From Celoporthe dispersa (taxonomy: Eukaryota; Ascomycota; Sordariomycetes; Diaporthales; Cryphonectriaceae), in contig WAID01000015.1 in assembly GCA_016584495.1 (NCBI GenBank), positions 1,612,501 through 1,676,500 of the forward strand: DNA of 64,000 nucleotides, in the 5' to 3' direction. The notes under the pieces were generated by a model. The model was not told the DNA's origin. It did no database searches and was given only the letters and a program-made list of their open reading frames with translations. Below are positions 1 through 11,008 of this stretch, piece after piece. Positions within the stretch are counted from its first letter, which is position 1. The number at the start of each line of letters is the position of its first letter. The position numbers and the translations under genes were made by a program.

Positions 1-621
1 GGGGTCATTGATGTCGGCCTGGATCTTCAGATACTCCACATGCCTTCGCAGCGAGTCCAGCTTCTTGTTCTTGTGGGGTTCACCGCCCTTGTACTTCTCC
101 GCCGGCGTGGCCTCTACCGTCTTGACCCTCTGATGTGCCCTCTTGATCTCCTCGAGCTTTGCGACACGGTCCTCGGCCAGGAGCTTCCTCGCCTCCTGAA
201 AACAATGATATGGTAGTTGCTCGAAGGGAATATTCGGCGTCTGGCGGACCGCGGCTCTCCTTCTTCTTGACCCTATCGGCTCTATGCCCTTCCTCTGTAG
301 CCTTTTCTCCGCCCACGGCAAGGTTGTGGTGTTGGGGTCCAGCCATCGCGCAATCACCTCACGCCGTGCGGCTGCCTCAGCATCTGTAGATGCGGATGTA
401 TCTGGTGTGCTATTGGCATGAACAAGATCCTGAGTCGCCTGTGCAGTAGCAGCAGCACTCTCGCCGGGTGAGGTTGTCGTTGGTTCGACGTCTGGGCGGC
501 TCGCGGAGTTGGAGAACAGGCGTGCGGCCGCCGTAGTAATTGACGGCCCAGCTATTTGTGCCGAGCATCGTGGTCGCAGGCACAGTGCAATTGGCCTCGC
601 TGCCTGTTGACACCTCGACAT
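1..621 (-). CDS. mrpl35: Mitochondrial large-subunit ribosomal protein mL38 (MRPL35 type), partial
   Basis: Reading the minus strand from an ATG at 621 gives 207 codons with no stop, open to the left edge, so the C-terminal part (the PEBP-like fold of this family) lies outside the window. The first ~40 residues are rich in Arg, Ala and Ser and nearly free of acidic residues, ending in RLFSNS, as expected of a cleaved mitochondrial presequence. Residues ~140-207 contain NIPFEQLPYHCFQEARKLL and VEYLKIQADINDP, which I recognise from fungal mL38. It would act in the mitochondrial ribosome. A GTG-started frame from 613 is a shadow. The next gene, uL4m, is divergent. Family assignment is from remembered similarity. 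Confidence 0.85.
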   Translation of the reverse strand, partial: MSRCQQAARPIALCLRPRCSAQIAGPSITTAAARLFSNSASRPDVEPTTTSPGESAAATAQATQDLVHANSTPDTSASTDAEAAARREVIARWLDPNTTTLPWAEKRLQRKGIEPIGSRRRRAAVRQTPNIPFEQLPYHCFQEARKLLAEDRVAKLEEIKRAHQRVKTVEATPAEKYKGGEPHKNKKLDSLRRHVEYLKIQADINDP

Positions 622-881
622 CTTGGTCGTCGGTGTGGGGGCGTGTCGAGGTGCTGTCGCATACACGTCAATCCGGGCGAGCACGCGATGCGAAGACGAA
701 GCTCTAGAAAAATTTCGGGACGCCCGTAGTAAAAAGCTACTTACCCGTGCCGTAGGTGGTCCGTGCACGCGCTGTCATCGATCTTTTCGAGCTACCAAAG
801 ACTTTCAAACAACATCAACCTCGTGTGCAAAAGCCAATACGCCGCGGCTCGTCCTACAATTTTAACTACAAGGCTGCCGCG
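622..881. promoter_or_regulatory. Divergent promoter shared by mL38 and uL4m genes
   Basis: These 260 bp lie between the two start codons of divergently transcribed mitoribosomal genes and must hold both promoters and both 5' leaders. A GTAAGT-like donor on the minus strand near 740 could belong to a leader intron of the mL38 gene. No clear TATA box seen. Confidence 0.6.
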
Positions 882-1978
882 ATGGCTGGGAAGGGGCTTC
901 GGGGTCTCACTGAGGCCATGCAAGGCCTGGGTCTCTCATCACAACCATGCAGATCCACGATGCTGGTAAGTACCGCGCATTCTCGATTTTTCCCGAGATG
1001 TCTCCTCTCCCACGAGGCAAGGAAACGACGGATTGAAGCTGACAGATGTGCGAACAGAGGAGGTTATCCCCCATCGCATCACGCACGATGGCGACTACAA
1101 CAGCGCCGCCCAGCCTCACCATGCCCTCCGCCGACCACCGCCCTGCCACACCCGCCGCACCAGGCTTTCTCCCGTTCGAACCACTCACCACCGTCCCCGT
1201 CACCATCCACAGCTTCCCCAGCCTCGAGCCGCGCTCCCTCGAGGCATACTCCACAAAGCACCTCTACCTACCCCTGCGGCGAGACATACTGCACCTGGCA
1301 GTCACGTACGAGGGCGACAACACCCGCCAGGGCTCTGCAAACTCCAAGACCCGCTATGAGGTGCACGGCTCGCACCGCAAGCTCTACCGACAGAAGGGCA
1401 CCGGCCGTGCCCGTGTGGGCACTAAGCAGTCCCCGCTGCGCCGGGGTGGTGGCAAGACGTTCGGCCCCAAGCCGCGTGACTTTGGCACGGACATGAACCG
1501 CAAGGTGTACGACCTCGCCTGGCGCATGGCGCTGTCGTACCGCTACCGCCGGGGCGAGCTGATCATCACCGAGGACGGGATGGAGCTGCCGCTGCCCGAG
1601 GACTTCCTGGCGCTCGCGCAGGCGGGCCGCCTGGGCCGCGAGCTCGAGGACGGGTTCGTGGCGCGGTACCTGGGCCAGATGATGGAGGGCCTGCGGTGGG
1701 GCAAGCAGTACGGGCGGACCACCTTTGTCACCACCGATTACCGGCCGAACCTGTTTACGAGCCTCGACGTGGCCAAGGCGCACGGGCGGGTGATACATCT
1801 GAGCGACAAGGAGGACCCGCTGGACGTGAAGAATCTGTTGGAGACGGGTCGGATTGTCATGGAGAGGAGCGCCCTGCGGGAGATTATCAACAGGCACCGG
1901 AGCGACCTGGTGAGCAGGATCGCTATTGACGGCGTGCGGGACCAGGGACCACCGATTGGGGAGGTGTTGCTCAAGTAA
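882..1978 (+). CDS. yml6: Mitochondrial ribosomal protein uL4m (Yml6/MRPL4)
   Basis: Two exons, 882..965 and 1046..1978, join in phase 0 to give 338 aa. The donor is GTAAGT at 966 and the acceptor is the ACAG before 1046; an AG at 1057 is also in frame and would remove four residues. The uL4 signature KGTGRARVGTKQSPLRRGGG lies near residues 145-165, followed by KTFGPKPRDF, and the C-terminal half has the alpha/beta core ending in a helix. The ATG at 882 is preferred because exon 1 gives a basic, acid-poor presequence. The protein binds rRNA early in assembly of the mitochondrial large subunit and lines the exit tunnel. The exact intron end is inferred. Confidence 0.88.
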
Positions 1979-4675
1979 GCCTCCGGCCGGCTGATGCAGA
2001 CGATTGTGTTGAGCATCTAGTAGACATACATGTGTGTTTGTACACCAGGCACGGAGAACATCATATGGGCCAAGTCAATACGGTATCTGAAGCCTATATG
2101 AAGCACATGAGAAGAGTATAGCCTAATGCGAACCAATGAACTCCGTTGCAAAAGGACGATGTAGGACAGCTTTTTCTCGAGCGCTGTATTCATTTGGGAG
2201 ATTGGCAAGGAGCTATCAAAGTGCGACTCATGTCTTTTCTTCATTTCGCTTGTCTTTCCCTCTACCGCCCCCCCCCCCCTTCCTCTTCTCTCGTTTCTTG
2301 GGAGGGGTTGTATTTGACGTTGGGGTCTGAATCTTGAGAGACCTCGCTTTCCTTCAGACGCTTCCTCCACAAAGCGTCTCGAGCATAGTGGTTCCAGGGC
2401 TGTTGTTTATAAATCTTGCTCCCACCCTTGCGGAGATTCTAGCTGCAAGGTTCTGTCTCCGGCGTCTACATGGTATCTTGTCCGAGGTAAGACTCCCAAG
2501 GAATGCTTGGGATAGTGGGTGGGCATGGCATTCGGATCTTCATATTACCCTGCCGGGTTCAAGTTTGGCGTGTTCCTCCCGTCTCACCTCTAATGCAACT
2601 TAATGGGTAAAAGGTTTAAAAAAGCCCCGAGGGCCTGAATTGATACAAAAGGAAGAAAATGTTGGCATCTCACATCAAACACTTTGGCAAGTAACCCGAG
2701 ATGACCCAAAAAAAAGTGCGTCTCTCTCTGACTGTGGTTTCATGAGAAGACGGGATGTGGACGCTGGGCCCGGCTCGAGGTCGAGTGGCCGGTATTTAGT
2801 AATATGGCCTGACTGAGTTGTTGCCTCTTTAGCCACTTTTTTTTTCTTTTCTTTTTTTTCCCCTTCGATTACCACCTGATCATATGTTTATTTATACACG
2901 TACCCCAGTCACCTTGCATACGGAACCCCGCGCGCTGTTTGACCAGGAAGTGCCCAGAAGATGCTGCACAGGAGATGAAGCATGGGCGTGTCTGTGATGA
3001 GGCTCAGGTGATGTCTGCGTGATAGGTGTAAAGAGGATCTGTCACACCCAACTCGACCCAAACTCTGTGGCAGCACGCTTCGACAATCCTATGTGACAGG
3101 GTAACTTGAGATTGATGGGGTACGGTGTCCCATTTTGACCCAACCTTGCGAGATCGGTTGGAGTGATGTAAGCCTGACCAAATTTTAGGTAATGCTGGAC
3201 GTCCCCAGGTGGTTTAGAAGAGACATGCCACCACTAGCATTCTTCCCAGGTGGCGTTCTTGGGGCCACACGAGGATACGGACCGACTTGTCAGAAAATGA
3301 CTGCCGTTAGCTGTATCTCAAAAGGCTGGATTAAAACCAAAAGAGAGAGAGAAATAGATCTCGTGATGAGAGGCAGGGCAGTTAGGGCCATCAGTAATCA
3401 CCCGGCTGCGGCGATGGGGGCGTTCAGCAGAGGCGCCCGCGTATTCAATAGTTCGACGCAATATAATACGCGCAGCATTACAGCAGCACAGTCCAGTGGC
3501 GAGCGGGACTCGCCGACGTACATATTTAGCAGCACGTCGAGTGGGTGAGGTATGAACTCGAGCGTGCAAGCAACCAAGTACTTGTGGTAGTACCTCCCAG
3601 ACACTGCAGAGCACCACCCCATCCTCTCCGCCCTGTTCTTTGGGTCCAGCCCTCACTTCTTCTCTACCTCGTGCCAAACCTCCCATCCGACGCTTCTGCC
3701 GCCCAGCCTGGCCTGTTTTGCTTTGTTTACATGCATCTCCTCTTGACCGGCCCAAAGTGGGTGACTGGCACACCCTCCCCGTTCTTCTTCCCGAATTAGA
3801 ATCAATGGTCGGCCCATTGGAGTGGCCCCACAGTCCATAGCTTCGAAGGAAGACCCATTTTTAAGTTCCATCGCTCAAATAAGCGCGATACCCTCCCAGC
3901 CATAACGTTTGTTGGACCTGGTCGTAAGCGCCGCCGCTCAGGCACCGCGGCACAGCCCTGCACGCTCGCAGCCCGCTGACGATCTGTTCTGGCTCTCGTG
4001 CAGGTCACAGTACCCACCCTTGGACGTCCTCGCACGGGGGACCGAATGCCTCCTCCGCTCCAGAGTGCTGGTCACAGCTGGACAGGTCGAAACCAAGGCC
4101 CCAGATGGCGGGACTCTCCCCGCGGCAGCCCAGCTGGTCGACGCTGGTGCCCTGCCACCCCTCCTGGGACGCGGAGCTGATGGAAGGACCTCGATCTCGA
4201 TCCTGCCAGGGTCTCGTCCTGTCCTGTCCGGTCTGTTGGCCGCCATGGAATCCTCTTCTGATGGGATTACCACAGAGCGACCTTCGGACCGTCAGATCCC
4301 AAGGCCCTGAGCGGGTGTGACATGAATATGGTTCCCCCCCTCCACCCACCCCTCTCCCTCCTCTCCCTGCCTGAGAAGCATGACGGCCAAAAGGGCGAGC
4401 AGTTTGCCGAATAGTGGCTTCGCTAAAGGGCCGCCTAGCCTGATGTGAGTCCTGTAAGGCTGCATGGCCCCCTCGGACTGGACCTTCTACCGGTTTATCT
4501 CCTCACTCTCTCGCTCTCGTCTTGGTTTCTTTTTTGTGTCTGCTTGCTACTTTTTTATGTCCTGCCTGCCTCTCGTTCGCTCGCTCGCTCGTGCCGATCA
4601 TCACCCGTGGCCACGGCTGATCGACGTCTGCTGCTTGCTTGCTTGCATCTGTCCCACCCAGACGATGTAGCCTCA
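1979..4675. other. Intergenic region, no gene recognised
   Basis: About 2.7 kb between uL4m and the surface-sensor gene. It holds the 3' region of uL4m, C and T runs near 2270 and 2840-2860, and a CT-rich leader before 4676. The open frames here are short and lack family motifs or plausible splice partners. Nothing else identified. Confidence 0.6.
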
Positions 4676-5860
4676 ATGCATTCACGCAGTTATCTTCTTG
4701 TTCTTCTGCTCTTCATTGGCATATCTTTCTCTCCTCTGGTGCTTGCCACGGAAAACAAAGACCTCGACCCGGCCGCGACGGGTGCGAGGGTCGACCTGCT
4801 CCAGGGCGATATCACATCTTCTCCACGACACCACGGCCGCGGCTCGCTCCTCGGACATTCGCGTCGCACATCTTCAGAGACGTGCCCGACCAACTATTTC
4901 CAGTGCGGCAACGGTCTTCCGAGCGACTTTTGCTGCCCGACAGGCGACTCTTGCAATGCCTTGGCCGACAACACAACCGTGCTCTGCTGTCCCGACGGCA
5001 AGGACTGCTCCTCGATCGAGCCCATAACCTGCAGCCTGTCTGACCTCAACGCCACGGCCTTCCCTGCCACCTCGGTCCACACCACAAACCTGACGGGAGA
5101 GCTGCCGACGTGTGGAGAGGGATGCTGTCCGTTCGGCTACTCCTGCAACGCAGACTCGACGTGTGATGTCACCAAGAGCACCACCCTGGAAATAGCCACG
5201 TCGACCCTCTCGCCTACGGGCACGATGACGGTCGCCACCGCGACTGGGACCGCGACTGGCCTGGTCATGGCCACAGAGACCACACAGGCCAGCCCAACGT
5301 CTACCTCCAGCTTCTCCTCCTCATCAAAGTCCTCGGGGGACGAGAAGCGGACGATCGGGATCGCAGCCGGCTCGGCAGCTGCTGGTCTCTTGTGCATCGG
5401 GGGACTCATCGCCTTTGCACTGGTGAGGAGGAGGCGGACAGCACGCACCACAAGCACCTCGGAATCAACCAGGGAACTTGGCATCCAGAGCAGGTCGACC
5501 AGGGCGACCGTTCCCTACCAGAGCAGCAGGTCGGCGGGCACCCTTCCTCCCTACCAGAGCAGGTCAACCGGGACACTTCCTTCCCACAGCATCTCGGCCC
5601 CCGAGCCTTCTCCTCCACCACCTCCGCTGCCCCCGAAAGAATATTACGCACCACCCAAGAGGAAGCGAACGTCACTGCTCAGCTGGGTGCCATCGGTTAT
5701 AAACCGCACACCAGTCGAGTTACCAGCCACACCAATCACTCACTGGGGCCAGATCCAGCGGCCTGAAGAAGCTCATGGACCGTATTACGGGAACCAGCAG
5801 GGAAGCATCCACGAGCTGGAGGCGGATGCGAGATGGTTGCCTCGCGAGAGCTCACAATGA
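4676..5860 (+). CDS. Single-pass surface protein with granulin-like CCPxG repeats and proline-rich tail
   Basis: A single exon of 394 aa. The ATG at 4676 is chosen over an in-frame extension to 4445 because it places a signal peptide (hydrophobic LLVLLLFIGISF) at the N terminus. Residues ~60-165 carry Cys-rich motifs: CCPTGDSC, CCPDGKDC and CCPFGYSC, a granulin-like pattern. A Ser/Thr-rich stalk follows, then one TM segment near residues 225-250 (GIAAGSAAAGLLCIGGLIAF) with a basic RRRR stop. The cytoplasmic tail has repeated PYQS and RSTGTLP units, a PPPPPLPP run and KRKR. This layout matches fungal Mid2/Wsc-type wall-stress sensors, but no known WSC domain is present. Function is inferred from architecture only. 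Confidence 0.8.
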   Translation: MHSRSYLLVLLLFIGISFSPLVLATENKDLDPAATGARVDLLQGDITSSPRHHGRGSLLGHSRRTSSETCPTNYFQCGNGLPSDFCCPTGDSCNALADNTTVLCCPDGKDCSSIEPITCSLSDLNATAFPATSVHTTNLTGELPTCGEGCCPFGYSCNADSTCDVTKSTTLEIATSTLSPTGTMTVATATGTATGLVMATETTQASPTSTSSFSSSSKSSGDEKRTIGIAAGSAAAGLLCIGGLIAFALVRRRRTARTTSTSESTRELGIQSRSTRATVPYQSSRSAGTLPPYQSRSTGTLPSHSISAPEPSPPPPPLPPKEYYAPPKRKRTSLLSWVPSVINRTPVELPATPITHWGQIQRPEEAHGPYYGNQQGSIHELEADARWLPRESSQ

Positions 5861-6260
5861 GCCAAAAAGAATTTTACTCATTTAATACCATTCCTTCATT
5901 GTTCTTTTGATTACCTGTCAGACGCGTGCGTTTATTTATCTTGTGCGTGTGTTCGAGAGAGAGACTGCCGCCTGTGATGCCTAAACTTGTGTCTCATGTT
6001 ACTTTGTCTGCTTGAGATCTCAAGATGTCTGCGGCCTTGAGCCCTTCTTTCAAGAAAAAAAGGTCTCCAGATAGTACCTGGCTTTGAGCGTGTCTCCGAT
6101 GAAGGCTCCCACAAGAAAAAGAAACCCCCCCCCCAAAAAAAAAAAAAAAACAAGCAAGATGGCTTCTCCTAAAAGAAACACAGCAGCCTTCAGTTTTTCA
6201 CACCCCCGTTCTCATTCTCAATGACCGGTCTATCTCAACACCAGCGAAGAACTGCCGCTC
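5861..6260. other. Intergenic region with poly-A/poly-C tract
   Basis: 3' region of the sensor gene and leader of the next. It contains a C9-A17-type low-complexity stretch near 6126-6150. No gene seen. Confidence 0.6.
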
Positions 6261-8106
6261 ATGTTCGGACGTGGGCTTCTAGGACTCATGGGCCCAAATT
6301 TCTTCAAGATGAGTAAGCGGCCCTCCTCCAGGCCCTACGAGTTCGTGCACGACACAGCGCACCTCTTCCTCCCCTTCACCCTCGCCGTCTTTAACGCCGT
6401 CCTCAGCGGTGTCCTCCTGAGCACATGGGGCAGGCTGTCGAAGGCGGTGCTGGTGGGCTTCTCCGTCACGGCGGGGATCCTCGTCGGGATCTTCTTGATC
6501 TGTCACTTCGCCCTCTACTGGGCCAGAGCAAGAAAAGTAATGAGGGCGGAGGAGGAGGGGGGAGACGAGGGAAGCTCCGTTGCGTCGGCAGGAAGAGGGC
6601 CGCCGGCGCCCTTCGAGGGTGCCGGGAGGGCGCAGAGCCTGACGTTCTGTGCGGACTGTCGGACGAGGCTGGTGAGGCAGGGCGTGGCGCCTCCGCAGGG
6701 TGGTCGTGAAGGGGTCCGGCGAGAGGCAAGTCAGCTCAACTGGACAAAGTCCTTGTCTTTCAAAGAAGTGGGGTGGAAAGCAGACTCTTGCTGAACTTCA
6801 CACTCTCGGTCGTAATTGAGACTAACTCGATGAAAACATAGTCGCCAGAATTACATCTCCCATGCCGACGCAATCCAGCGCCACGACAGGATCCTGAGGC
6901 CGCCCCGGCAAGGGACCATCGAGCGAGGGAACGGAGGTATCCGTCTGGACCAAATTATTGCTCCATGGTCCCGGCGCCTCTGAATATTCCGCGCGTGCCA
7001 AGGGATCCTGCGAATGACCCGTTGGCTTTGCGACCTGGCCCTTCTCGTGTCCACCACCACCAAGCGGGCGTGGGATCGCCAAACCTTCGCATATGCATCC
7101 CATCTCGGCTCGAACAGGATCGGGCTCCTGCCATTCCGGGGACCAAGAATCTCCCATCCAAGCAGAATGATGTGCCGTCCGGACACGATGCACGGCACGA
7201 GACGTCCGCAGAGGGACGAGTGCTTGTGCAACGACCTCAACGGGCAGCATCGCCAGGCAGCCTTCACATACCGAGAAGAAGACCACGTGGTCCACGCCCT
7301 CAGAATTCCTCTGTGCCTACCAATAGAGAAAATACGCAGACATCCTCTACAACTCGAGGGCAGCAGCCTGTAGAGACTGGATCCGCCACGTCGAGAACGG
7401 AGGACACTATATCGCGGCAGTACAAAGATATAGAGCAGACCCTGAAGAATTTCATGCCCAGGCTTGAGACCACGCGGGGACATATAGTGCTCATCGAGGA
7501 GCCAGGTCTGGTCGATCTAATCAGCCGGGGCATTCTCAAGTGGGAAGACACACCACCTCACGCGCGGGACTGGTCGGTACATGATTCCAACGTGTCACCC
7601 ACGTCCTCCTCCTCCTCCTCCTCCTCCTCCTCCTCTCTCTGCCAGGGCAGCAGCGACGTGCACATCTGCAACAACCCGCACAAGAGGACCGCCGAGCTGC
7701 GACAGTCGCCTGACCTGGTGCGGAAAAGCAAGAGCCAACGGGTCCAGATCGTCGGTCGAGGGGCCTCGGTAGACTTCTCCGGGGACAGCGGGTACTACAC
7801 GGCGTCCTCTGGACCGCAGTCGGCGGAGCTGCGAGACCCCTCCTCGGGTGGAAGACAGGGTGCGTGGGAGATGGATATGCTCTATAGGCGCCCGAACTTC
7901 CCCTTCCTGAGAGAGAGCCCTTGTATCTCTTCGGAGGATTCACTGCGGAGCCGGTCGGATGCGCTGGATGACAGAGTCCACGGGGGGCGCCCCGACGGCG
8001 GAGCTCGGCACCAAGCTTGCGCGGTCGTCTCGGGAGCTCGTGGGATGATGTCCTCGACGCCTGTGATGATACGAGCCGACAATCGCCTTTGGCCGACTCA
8101 GGCTAG
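6261..8106 (+). CDS. Conserved-looking fungal membrane protein of unknown function, two frameshifts
   Basis: Exon 1 starts at ATG 6261; exon 2 starts at 6842, after a GACTAAC branch point and an ATAG acceptor. The donor is either GTGAGG at 6672 or a GC donor (GCAAGT) at 6726; both leave phase 0. Exon 1 encodes two hydrophobic segments (about residues 33-52 and 58-84), then an Arg/Gly-rich region. Exon 2 encodes a hydrophilic, likely disordered domain with a Ser run from a TCC microsatellite and a helical segment IEQTLKNFMPRLETT. Near 7970 and 8035 the plausible protein moves frame twice, each explained by one extra base; the corrected end reads RELWDDVLDACDD and stops at 8104. As deposited, the frame runs on to 8815, which is unlikely to be real. 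No family recognised. Confidence 0.6.
7604..7636 (+). repeat. (TCC)n microsatellite inside coding sequence
   Basis: Perfect trinucleotide run encoding polyserine in the membrane protein; expected to vary in length between strains. Confidence 0.85.
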
Positions 8107-8409
8107 GAGGACCTGGATCAGGTCGAGAGGATGGCAGAAGCCGTGGCGGCGGCCAGGACCATGGCCGATCGAAGCTGTGTTGTGCGGTACTCTTGAGTTT
8201 GCTTTAGAAATGGTTCATATGGCTGGATATTTTGGTGTTTGGTTTTTGAGGGCGGTAAGTGCTGAAGACGCCTCGCATACTACACGATGTAGAAAGCCTG
8301 CAGTCTCCGGAAAGCAAAGATGGTATGATTCCGTGTGGTATCAGATCCCCCAAACGCCTAGTCATGAATATGTCGATGCCGAGATTCCGCTTCTGCCCCC
8401 TAGATCATC
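8107..8409. other. Convergent 3' intergenic region
   Basis: Holds the 3' ends of the two-TM protein gene (plus) and Alb1 (minus). Nothing else seen. Confidence 0.5.
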
Positions 8410-9075
8410 TCACAAGATCTCGTCCTCGTCTTGCGGCGGTGGTGCTGGCGCTGGCACAGCGGCGCTTGTGCTGCTCGCGCCCACACCAGTAGTCGGCCCT
8501 CCAGACTCCTGCATCTCATCATCGTCATCATCCACCTCGTCGACCCCGTCCTCCTCATCCTCATCCGCCAATCCAGCAAACTTATTCGTGCCTGCTGCCT
8601 CCTTCTTCCTCGCCGAAGCGTTGATTTCGTCCCACGCCTTCCTGCGCCCTTCAAGATTCCGCGCCGAATCCTTGCTCTTGGAGACCTTGACTGCCGTCCT
8701 GTCCAGGATCTCCTCGGCGCGCTCGAGGCCGCGCTCGTGGCGCCTCCTGGCCCGCGAGCTCAGGACGGCCTTGCGCCCGCGCTTGGCCTTCTTGCTCACG
8801 CCGGCATTCTGGTAGAGGCCCAGCACGGAGGGGCGCTGGTTGAGGGACTCGGAAGGGGGCTGGACGTCCTTTAGGGACTTGTCGGTGTTAATGGAGGGGG
8901 AGGTGGCGCGGCGGGCGGCGCGGGAGTGGATGGAGGGGGCTTTGTTTTGTTCGTGCGCTCGGGGTTAGTGATGAGGACTGAGCTGAAGGGGGAGGAAGAA
9001 GAGAGACACGGGAGGATGAGAAGAGTCTTGTAGGAGCGGCTCACCTTTTCCCTTCTTGGTGTTTGTCTTTGCCAT
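8410..9075 (-). CDS. alb1: Alb1 family ribosome-biogenesis shuttling factor
   Basis: Minus-strand exons 9075..9045 and 8939..8410 join in phase 1 to 186 aa. The N terminus MAKTNTKKGKAPSIHSRAAR is rebuilt exactly by the GTGAGC donor at 9044 and the AAAG acceptor at 8940. The family core LGLYQNAGVSKKAKRGRKAV is followed by SSRARRRHERGLERAEEILD, a long basic helix, then an Asp/Glu-rich stretch and a Pro/Ala tail. In yeast, Alb1 binds Arx1 on pre-60S particles and takes part in their nuclear export. Its start lies 301 bp from the divergent methyltransferase start. The frame is intact. The plus-strand readings over this region are shadows. Confidence 0.88.
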
Positions 9076-9376
9076 CGTGTCTACTTGTGTAGAGGGTTTT
9101 GGTCTTGTTTTTGGAGAGGGTTGAACTGAGAAAGAGACTTACTTAGCATGCAAGAGCAGCGGCGGAAATCTTGCTTGACATTGCTGCTATCGTGATAAGA
9201 AATTTTAGCGGGGCCCAGGCCCTGGCCCCTCCCTGGAGCACACTGGAAACCCCAGGGTTCCTGGCCATGTTTAGTGAACCTTTGATCCTAGTTGAACACT
9301 GAAGCAAGTGCCCTGCTTGACAAACTCATACAAATTCATCTCTTTCGATTGATTTTACTATCTGGCATCCAAAATA
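9076..9376. promoter_or_regulatory. Divergent promoter between Alb1 and methyltransferase genes
   Basis: 301 bp between two start codons in opposite directions; includes both leaders. No consensus element identified with confidence. Confidence 0.5.
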
Positions 9377-10315
9377 ATGTCTACTGCCACTAGCTCCTCA
9401 GCTCCAGGGCATTCAGAGTTCGGCTTTAGCCCCGCTCAAGGCGTGGACTGGACCCAGTACCTCGCCTACCGCCCCGCCTACCCGGAGTCGTTCTTCTCTC
9501 TCATCCACGATTACCACCGCCGCAAACCTGGCGTGGCCTGGACCACAGCCCACGACGTCGGTGCCGGTTGTGGCGTCGTCTCCAGCAGGCTGGCGTCGCT
9601 TTTCGAGAAAGTGATCGTGTCAGACCCGAACGACGGCTACACCGCCCTGGCGGAGAAGCTTCTGGTCGAGGACTCCCACCTGCCGGAGCAGAAATTCACC
9701 TTCCTCCAGGAGCGCGCCGAGCAGAGCAGCGTGGGAGACGGAACAGCCGATCTCGTGTCTGCGTGCGAGATGATGCAGTACGTGGACACCAGCGCGGCGG
9801 TCCGAGAGTTTGCCCGGCAGATCAGGCCCGGGGGGACGCTCGTGGTGAGCTTCTACGCCATCGCCCGCATACGAGGGAAGGAGCCCGCCGAGCAGGTGTG
9901 GGAGGCTATCTGGCACGAGTTTGCGAAGAGAGCGACGGGAGATATCTTTGATCGCGTGTACAGGCTGGCCAATGCGGCCTTTGAGCCTCTTGCATTGCCC
10001 GAGGATGACTGGAGGGACGTCAAGAGGGTTTATATCAATTCCCCTGGGAACACTAACCAGTGGATGCTGACTGGCGATGACCGGGTCGGCGAGAGCAGGG
10101 TCGGACAGGGGGAGGAGAGGGTGTGGATTGATCAGGACGACAGCTGGGCTGCTCTTCATGACATTGCCTGGCTTCGGGCTCATTTCGCGACAGTGGTGCC
10201 GCGCGTCCCGGAATCTGAACTGCAGCAGCTCTGGGACGAGCTGGAGATCGCCCTCGGCGGGCAGAAAGTCAGGCTTGAGTTTCCGGTCGTGGTGATCCTG
10301 GCAACCAGAGCTTAG
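9377..10315 (+). CDS. Class I SAM-dependent methyltransferase (trans-aconitate 3-methyltransferase-like)
   Basis: One exon of 312 aa. The N-terminal segment YLAYRPAYPESFFSLIHDYH is typical of fungal Tmt1/Crg1-like small-molecule methyltransferases. Motif I is HDVGAGCGVVS near residue 57, followed by an acidic residue ending the second strand (VSDPNDGY). Post-I motifs SACEMMQYVD and IRPGGTLVVSFY are clear. There is no signal peptide or TM segment, so it is probably cytosolic. It sits alone, not in a biosynthetic cluster. The substrate cannot be read from sequence; trans-aconitate or another small carboxylic acid is a family-based guess. Confidence 0.85.
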   Translation: MSTATSSSAPGHSEFGFSPAQGVDWTQYLAYRPAYPESFFSLIHDYHRRKPGVAWTTAHDVGAGCGVVSSRLASLFEKVIVSDPNDGYTALAEKLLVEDSHLPEQKFTFLQERAEQSSVGDGTADLVSACEMMQYVDTSAAVREFARQIRPGGTLVVSFYAIARIRGKEPAEQVWEAIWHEFAKRATGDIFDRVYRLANAAFEPLALPEDDWRDVKRVYINSPGNTNQWMLTGDDRVGESRVGQGEERVWIDQDDSWAALHDIAWLRAHFATVVPRVPESELQQLWDELEIALGGQKVRLEFPVVVILATRA

Positions 10316-10989
10316 AGGCTGGATCCTCTCCTGACGAGCTCCATGGGAGATCAGTTTCAATCCAGGAATGCTAATATCTTTTTCTCTCATGACTTGCATG
10401 TTGGAGATGGGCCGGACAGTCAGTCTAGCGCTACTGACCCGCAGGCCGCATTGTGCTTACAACCATGGATGTCTGGATCGAACATAGAACTGTATCCAGC
10501 CTAGATGTCATCATTCGCAAATCCATCAACATACAATTTACTCCTCGCACGGTTCTGAGCTGTGAACTGGGTATTTTATACACAGACCCGGGGTAGCTGG
10601 TTCCACAGGTGGGGCGAAACAGTGTAAGATGGTTGGGTCGAAGCTCTTGGGAGCAAGACAAGGGTTACCCAGAAGCAGAGAGAGGGCTCCAGGATCGGAA
10701 TCTTGGGAATATGTCAGTTGCACAGCTCCAAGGTCTACCGCACTTGATACTCCTGTGGCCCTGTAGATTATTAGACGCTAGCCACCATAGGACAAAGGAC
10801 GGTCAATGATCCTACCAAATCTCATGCTGATTTGTGACATGTTCCTAGCAGATATCGCTGAGCATCTTGTGAGATTACAAGATTTACCAAGGTCTACTAA
10901 TTTCAGACCTGCCTGCACCACAGAGGCCTGTGAGTATGGGGGGGGCAAAACAGGAATGCAAGACATATATAAAGCGGAGGGAAGGAGGA

Positions 10990-11008
10990 ACAAAAAAGAA
11001 AAAATCAA
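10990..11008 (-). terminator. Oligo-T RNA polymerase III terminator of tRNA-Met
   Basis: On the minus strand, immediately after the discriminator base, two runs of six T (A runs on the plus strand) follow within 20 bases, as expected for Pol III termination. Confidence 0.8.

Noticed and set aside
1268..1897. 209-aa minus-strand frame over uL4m
   Set aside because: Shadow of the uL4m coding sequence; no domain.
8107..8815. C-terminal extension of the two-TM protein to 8815
   Set aside because: It arises only if two extra bases are ignored and it would run over the Alb1 coding sequence on the opposite strand.
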